NCBI GenBank assembly: GCA_030825115.1 | Contig: JAPJQL010000004.1 | Coordinates: 118,733 to 182,732 of the forward strand | Direction: 5' to 3' | Origin: Lachnospiraceae bacterium | Lineage (GTDB): Bacteria > Bacillota > Clostridia > Lachnospirales > Lachnospiraceae | Length of the DNA stretch: 64,000 bases | Shown here: positions 60,630-64,000 of the stretch, piece after piece | Layout: every line of letters starts with the position of its first letter | Numbering within the stretch: position 1 is the first letter of the stretch | The notes under the pieces: generated by a model | Databases searched by the model: none | What the model saw: only the letters and a program-made list of their open reading frames with translations | Told to the model about the DNA's origin: nothing | Translations under genes and position numbers: made by a program

Positions 60630-61718
60630 TCATTTTTCTCTCTTATAAAATGGCAGCGGCACCACTTCAGCCGCAACGCGCCTGCCACGCACAACTGCCT
60701 CCACCCGTGTTCCCGGCTCCGTACAGGAGATATCCAAAAGCGCCATGGCAACCGGATAGCCCAGATAAGGCACATGAGTCCCAGAAGTGGTCGTCCCAAC
60801 CATCGTCTCTCCCACGTATACCGGCTCATGCTCCCGGATGATTCCACGGCCTGTCACTTTAAGCCCAACCCTCTTCCTGGTCAGTTCGCCTCTCGCCTCA
60901 AGCCCGGCCTTTCCGATAAACTCCGCCTTCCCCATCTTCACCGCAAAACCGAGCCCTGTCTCCAACGGGGTGATCGTCTCATCCATCTCATGCCCATAGA
61001 GCGGCATCGCCGCCTCCAGGCGGAGCGTATCCCTCGCTCCAAGCCCGCAGGGGATCAGACCGGCCTCCCGCCCCGCTTCCATCAGGGCTTCCCACAGCCC
61101 GGGCGCCTGATCTGCCGCCATGTACAGTTCGTAGCCGTCCTCGCCGGTATAACCCGTTTTGGAAATCACGCAGGGAATCCCCGCCACGGCCGCATGAAAA
61201 TTTGCACTGTAATATTTCTTCGGAATCTCCTCTTCGTCGGCCAGCTTCACGAGGATCTGATGCGCCTTCGGTCCCTGGAGCGCGATCTGGCCCACCGTCG
61301 CCGAGATATCGGAAAAGACGCAATCACCAAATTCATGCTCCTTCATCCAGGCAAAGTCCTTGTCCTTATTGGACGCATTCACGACGATAAAATAGTGGTC
61401 GTCGCGCACCTTGTAGACGATCAGATCATCCACAACTCCGCCGTCCTCATAGCACATGGGGCTATAACGCGCCTGGCCGTCGTACATGACTGTAAAATCG
61501 TTGGTCAGCAGATGGTTCAGATTCTTCACCGCATCCGCTCCCGTACAGGTGATCTCTCCCATATGGGAAACGTCAAACAGTCCACATTCTGTCCTGACCG
61601 CCTGATGCTCTTTGATCACGCCCGTCTGGTACTGCACCGGCAGCAGGTATCCCGCAAACGGCACCATCTTTCCACCATATTTCACATGGGTGTCGTACAG
61701 CGTGGTTTTTTGTTCCAT
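60630..61718 (-). CDS. gcvT: Aminomethyltransferase (glycine cleavage T protein)
   Basis: A 362-residue folate enzyme that passes the methylene group from H protein to tetrahydrofolate, freeing ammonia. Motifs in order: TLYDTHVKYGGKMVPFAGY at the N-terminus, FDVSHMGEI near 48-56 and NDFTVMYDGQARYSPMC near 73-89 with the catalytic region, and ISKTGYTGEDGYELY near 171. Length is standard. GGAGG precedes the ATG. First gene of the operon behind the glycine riboswitch. Confidence 0.97.
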   Translation of the reverse strand: MEQKTTLYDTHVKYGGKMVPFAGYLLPVQYQTGVIKEHQAVRTECGLFDVSHMGEITCTGADAVKNLNHLLTNDFTVMYDGQARYSPMCYEDGGVVDDLIVYKVRDDHYFIVVNASNKDKDFAWMKEHEFGDCVFSDISATVGQIALQGPKAHQILVKLADEEEIPKKYYSANFHAAVAGIPCVISKTGYTGEDGYELYMAADQAPGLWEALMEAGREAGLIPCGLGARDTLRLEAAMPLYGHEMDETITPLETGLGFAVKMGKAEFIGKAGLEARGELTRKRVGLKVTGRGIIREHEPVYVGETMVGTTTSGTHVPYLGYPVAMALLDISCTEPGTRVEAVVRGRRVAAEVVPLPFYKREK

Positions 61719-61757
61719 GTTCCTTACCTCCGTCTTCTTTGTTAATTTTCAGACATA

Positions 61758-61793
61758 CAAAAAAGGGCATATAACCATAAGGTCATATGCCCT
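61758..61793 (-). terminator. Riboswitch expression-platform terminator
   Basis: Arms AGGGCATAT (61764-61772) and complement (61785-61793), with an inner AACC/GGTC-like pair, followed by TTTTTTG on the minus strand. It lies between the riboswitch and gcvT. Confidence 0.88.
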
Positions 61794-62022
61794 GTCTCCG
61801 TACCTGAAAGATTCCCTTTCTCCGAAAGCAATGGTACAAATCCTGCCGTCCTGAGAAAAGCTGCCTCTTCGGTGGTGCTAAACACCTCTCCAGGGGTTCG
61901 TCCGAATCCGGTCCTTTTGCCTGAGAGTTTCTCGCCCCTTCGGCTCCACATGCTGCCTGTGCCTGTATCCCCTGAACCTGCTTTCCGCCCAGCCGCACTG
62001 CACTGCGGTCTCTCCCGAATCC
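61794..62022 (-). promoter_or_regulatory. Tandem glycine riboswitch
   Basis: Two consecutive glycine aptamers read leftward. The first starts near 62018 with GGGAGAGACCGCA and holds GCCGAAGGGGCGAGAAACTCTCAGGCAAAAGGAC (61915-61960). The second begins near CCCTGGAGAGGTG (61890) and holds CACCGAAGAGGCA and TCTCAGG. A terminator follows before gcvT, so glycine should favour read-through, turning on its own breakdown, as in the Bacillus gcvT riboswitch. Confidence 0.93.
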
Positions 62023-62049
62023 CTCAACCGATTGTTCTTTTATGAGTAC

Positions 62050-62078
62050 ATCCTACCATATTTTGTACTGTCTGGCAA
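62050..62078 (-). promoter_or_regulatory. Promoter for the glycine cleavage operon
   Basis: Minus strand TTGCCA (62073-62078), 17-base spacer, TAGGAT (62050-62055), about 30 bases ahead of the first aptamer. Confidence 0.75.
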
Positions 62079-62100
62079 CCGAAAACAGCTCGTTAAATTA

Positions 62101-63018
62101 TTATTTAAGGAAACCGTCGATGATCTGCGCTTCTGCCTCTTCCTCTGTCAGTCCCAACGTCATCAGCTTGATGATCTGCTCCCCTGCAATCTTGCCAATC
62201 GCCGCTTCATGGATCAGCGCCGCGTCGATATTGTTGGCCTCCAGCTGCGGGATCGCCTGTATCCTGGCATCTCCCATGATGATCGCATCACACTCCGTAT
62301 GTCCCATACATCTGGCATTGCCGATGATCAGGGAGTCAAAGCGCTGGAAGGACTCATCTTTTGCCACAGAACGGGATACCAGATCGGTGCTGGAATCGTC
62401 TCCATTCAGTTTTACCGTATATGCGCTTTCCGCATACTGGTTTCCGTGGGTCAGCAGTCTCTCTCTCACCACCAGCTTTGCTCCCGCCGCCAGCTCTGCA
62501 GTCGTGGTGCGCTTGGTGGAATCGACGCCCTTGATCTGGACCATCTCCATCTCCATGCAGCTTCCCTCTTCCATGTACACTTCCGTGCCCGGATTCAAGA
62601 TCCGTCTGCCGTTGCCGTCGCCCTCGCCGTAGTGCTTTTCTACATATTTAACTTTGGCATTCTTTCCCACATAAAACCGGTGGATCCCATCATGCTGGGA
62701 ATCCTGATTCCCGCAGTTGTGGATGCCGCAGCCGGCGACGATGACCACGTCACTGTCCTCGCCGATATAAAAATCATTGTAGACAACTTCTTTCAGTCCG
62801 CTCTCACTTAAGACAACCGGAATGTGCACACTCTCATTCTTAGTTCCCTCTTTGATGCGGATATCGATGCCGCTTCCGTCCTCTTTCGACACGATATCGA
62901 TGTTCGCCGTCGTATTCCGCGCCGCAGACGCTCCGTTGGCCCGGATATTGTAGGCGCCCTCCGGCACCTCGTGGAGGTCAGCGACCTCCTCTAATATTCT
63001 CTTCTGAATCTGGTCCAT
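62101..63018 (-). CDS. SufB/SufD-family scaffold protein, short form
   Basis: A 305-residue member of the SufBD beta-helix family. It lacks the long N-terminal part of SufB (about 480 residues). Kept features are GCGIHNCGNQDSQHDGIHRFYVG near 96-118, the Cys in GHTECDAIIMGD (about residue 243) that corresponds to the cluster-building cysteine of SufB, and the C-terminal HEAAIGKIAGEQI. With the SufC-like ATPase it forms a two-gene system, the arrangement proposed as a minimal or ancestral SUF/SMS machinery. No sufS, sufU or iscS is near. The ATG is used; a GTG two codons earlier overlaps the sufC stop as GTGA. Confidence 0.88.
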   Translation of the reverse strand: MDQIQKRILEEVADLHEVPEGAYNIRANGASAARNTTANIDIVSKEDGSGIDIRIKEGTKNESVHIPVVLSESGLKEVVYNDFYIGEDSDVVIVAGCGIHNCGNQDSQHDGIHRFYVGKNAKVKYVEKHYGEGDGNGRRILNPGTEVYMEEGSCMEMEMVQIKGVDSTKRTTTAELAAGAKLVVRERLLTHGNQYAESAYTVKLNGDDSSTDLVSRSVAKDESFQRFDSLIIGNARCMGHTECDAIIMGDARIQAIPQLEANNIDAALIHEAAIGKIAGEQIIKLMTLGLTEEEAEAQIIDGFLK

Positions 63019-63020
63019 GA

Positions 63021-63761
63021 TCACTGCTCTCCTCCCCGGTAGAATTTATCACAGGCGTCCACCGCCGATGCGGTGCCAAGAAGCGCCGGGAGAATCTCTT
63101 CTTTGGGACCCTGCCCGGTAATCTTCCCGTCTGCGATCACCACAATCTCATCGGCAATGTTTAAGATCCGCTCCTGGTGAGATATGATCAGGATCGACCC
63201 GTCGGTCACCTCACGCATCCGCTCGAACACCTGGATCAGGTTCTGGAAGCTCCACAGATCGATCCCCGCCTCCGGCTCATCAAATACCGACATCTTCGTC
63301 GCCCTCGCCAAAACGGTGGCAATCTCGATCCGCTTCAATTCCCCGCCTGATAAACTGCCGTTCACTTCACGGTTGATATAATCCTTCGCACACAGCCCCA
63401 CTTCCGACAGATACTGGCAGGCATCCACAGGTGAAAGATTCTTTTTCGCCGCCAGACGGATCAGATCCAGCACCTGTACGCCCTTGAAGCGGACCGGCTG
63501 CTGGAATGCAAAGCTGATCCCCAGATTGGCGCGGTCTGTAATGCTCATATCCGTAATATCCGTCCCGTCGAAATAAATCCGGCCTGATGTAGGACGCTCA
63601 ATCCCCGCGATCAATTTTGCCAGCGTTGATTTTCCTCCGCCATTCGGACCGGTTATCACGACGAATTTATGGTCATCGATCGTTAAATCGATGTTTCTGA
63701 TAATCTCTTTTTGTCCTTTTTCCGCCTGTACTTCAAAAGACACATTCTCTAAAGTTAGCAT
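63021..63761 (-). CDS. SufC-like ATPase
   Basis: A 246-residue ABC ATPase of the SufC type: soluble, one nucleotide domain. Walker A is GPNGGGKSTLAKLI (near residues 37-50), the signature LSGGELKRIEIA near 145, and Walker B DEPEAGID where SufC usually has DEIDSGLD. The H-loop HQERI is present. GGAGGG lies four bases before the ATG; 12 extra codons upstream are unlikely. Its stop nearly abuts the SufB-like start, so both act in one complex, powering iron-sulfur cluster assembly. Confidence 0.9.
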   Translation of the reverse strand: MLTLENVSFEVQAEKGQKEIIRNIDLTIDDHKFVVITGPNGGGKSTLAKLIAGIERPTSGRIYFDGTDITDMSITDRANLGISFAFQQPVRFKGVQVLDLIRLAAKKNLSPVDACQYLSEVGLCAKDYINREVNGSLSGGELKRIEIATVLARATKMSVFDEPEAGIDLWSFQNLIQVFERMREVTDGSILIISHQERILNIADEIVVIADGKITGQGPKEEILPALLGTASAVDACDKFYRGGEQ

Positions 63762-63802
63762 GACACCCTCCAAAAATATTCTTACGTTTACCCGCAAATG
63801 CT

Positions 63803-63808
63803 ATTATA
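63803..63808 (-). promoter_or_regulatory. Probable -10 box for the iron-sulfur pair
   Basis: TATAAT on the minus strand, 42 bases before the SufC-like start. The -35 is weak. Confidence 0.45.
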
Positions 63809-63910
63809 TCCTATTTTCACATGTTTTACCAGTTCTTTTCCCGGCACAGACAGTTTTTTCTGACAGTTTTTGCACCGGTTTTTCGTGGTCAGGACGCACG
63901 TTCCATGAAA

Positions 63911-63940
63911 ACAAAAAAACGAGAACATATTGTCCTCGTC
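63911..63940 (-). terminator. Terminator after tRNA-Leu
   Basis: CGAGGAC and GTTCTCG arms with a five-base loop, then TTTTTTTG on the minus strand. Confidence 0.8.
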
Positions 63941-63945
63941 TCTCG

Positions 63946-64000
63946 TGCAGAAGATGGGAGTCGAACCCACAAGGTATTGCTACCACACGGACCTGAACCG
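63946..64000 (-). tRNA. tRNA-Leu (CAG), 3' part; runs off the window edge
   Basis: Transcribed leftward. Visible from the edge inward: anticodon loop TTCAGGT (anticodon CAG) closed by CGG/CCG, a long variable arm (TGGTAGCAATACC), the T arm GTGGG-TTCGACT-CCCAT, and a 3' acceptor strand CTTCTGC with discriminator A. The long variable arm fits the class II leucine tRNAs. CCA is not encoded. The D arm and 5' acceptor strand lie outside the window. Confidence 0.9.

Noticed and set aside
61742..61998. Short proteins upstream of gcvT
   Set aside because: They lie within the glycine riboswitch and its terminator.

Overview
The window reads as chromosome of an obligately anaerobic Firmicute of the class Clostridia, most likely a Lachnospiraceae-type gut bacterium (inference from gene content, not from a search). 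The signs are a one-chain pyruvate:ferredoxin oxidoreductase, the redox repressor Rex, a two-gene SufB/SufC-like iron-sulfur system, a VanW-family wall protein, a T-box leader on leuS, a tandem glycine riboswitch, strong AGGAGG ribosome binding sites and a moderately GC-rich sequence. I see no phage, transposase, integrase, CRISPR array or plasmid gene. It looks like a core-genome stretch with a few unusual small genes.

Layout. 1-7.7 kb: a ClpP/TepA-like peptidase, a stand-alone citrate lyase ligase, and a leftward run metY-cls-flippase-like-pssA-psd that makes phosphatidylserine, phosphatidylethanolamine and cardiolipin. 7.8-10.8 kb: an LtaS-type lipoteichoic acid synthase divergent from a DUF368 (PopT-type) polyprenyl-phosphate transporter. 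10.9-11.5 kb: two small, more AT-rich genes. 11.6-15.3 kb: pyruvate:ferredoxin oxidoreductase with a structured leader. 15.4-22.2 kb: envelope and small-protein genes (VanW, P1 peptidase, AI-2E-type exporter, a Cys/Gly-rich repeat protein, three short unknowns, an L,D-transpeptidase). 22.3-26 kb: leuS with its T-box, and a CPBP membrane protease. 26-31.9 kb: an EF-G paralogue, divergent from aroF-tyrA-aroA. 31.9-36.1 kb: a MurNAc operon (murR-murQ-murP) that also carries a PHP-family hydrolase. 36.2-38.4 kb: YebC and a MATE exporter. 38.5-43.9 kb: rex-acpS-nnr-alr-mazF-corC. 44.1-47 kb: an ABC-F protein and a wall-binding protein. 47.2-47.6 kb: RNase P RNA. 47.6-54.8 kb: dgt-dnaG-rpoD-trmK-nif3-nucleoside kinase. 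55-62.1 kb: the complete glycine cleavage operon gcvT-gcvH-gcvPA-gcvPB-lplA-lpd behind a glycine riboswitch. 62.1-63.8 kb: the SufB/SufC-like pair. 63.9-64 kb: the 3' part of a tRNA-Leu(CAG).

How the parts work together. The envelope theme is strong: phospholipid synthesis, lipoteichoic acid, undecaprenyl phosphate recycling, D-alanine supply, wall cross-linking and recovery of MurNAc from wall turnover. The energy theme joins pyruvate oxidation, Rex and iron-sulfur assembly. The glycine operon makes its own lipoyl-attachment enzyme and E3 subunit, so one ligand-sensing RNA controls the whole pathway. Several stops and starts overlap as ATGA, which argues for tight operons.

Start sites were chosen by ribosome binding site and family length, so several differ from the longest reading frame. 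No homology search was run; family names rest on motifs visible in the translated sequence.
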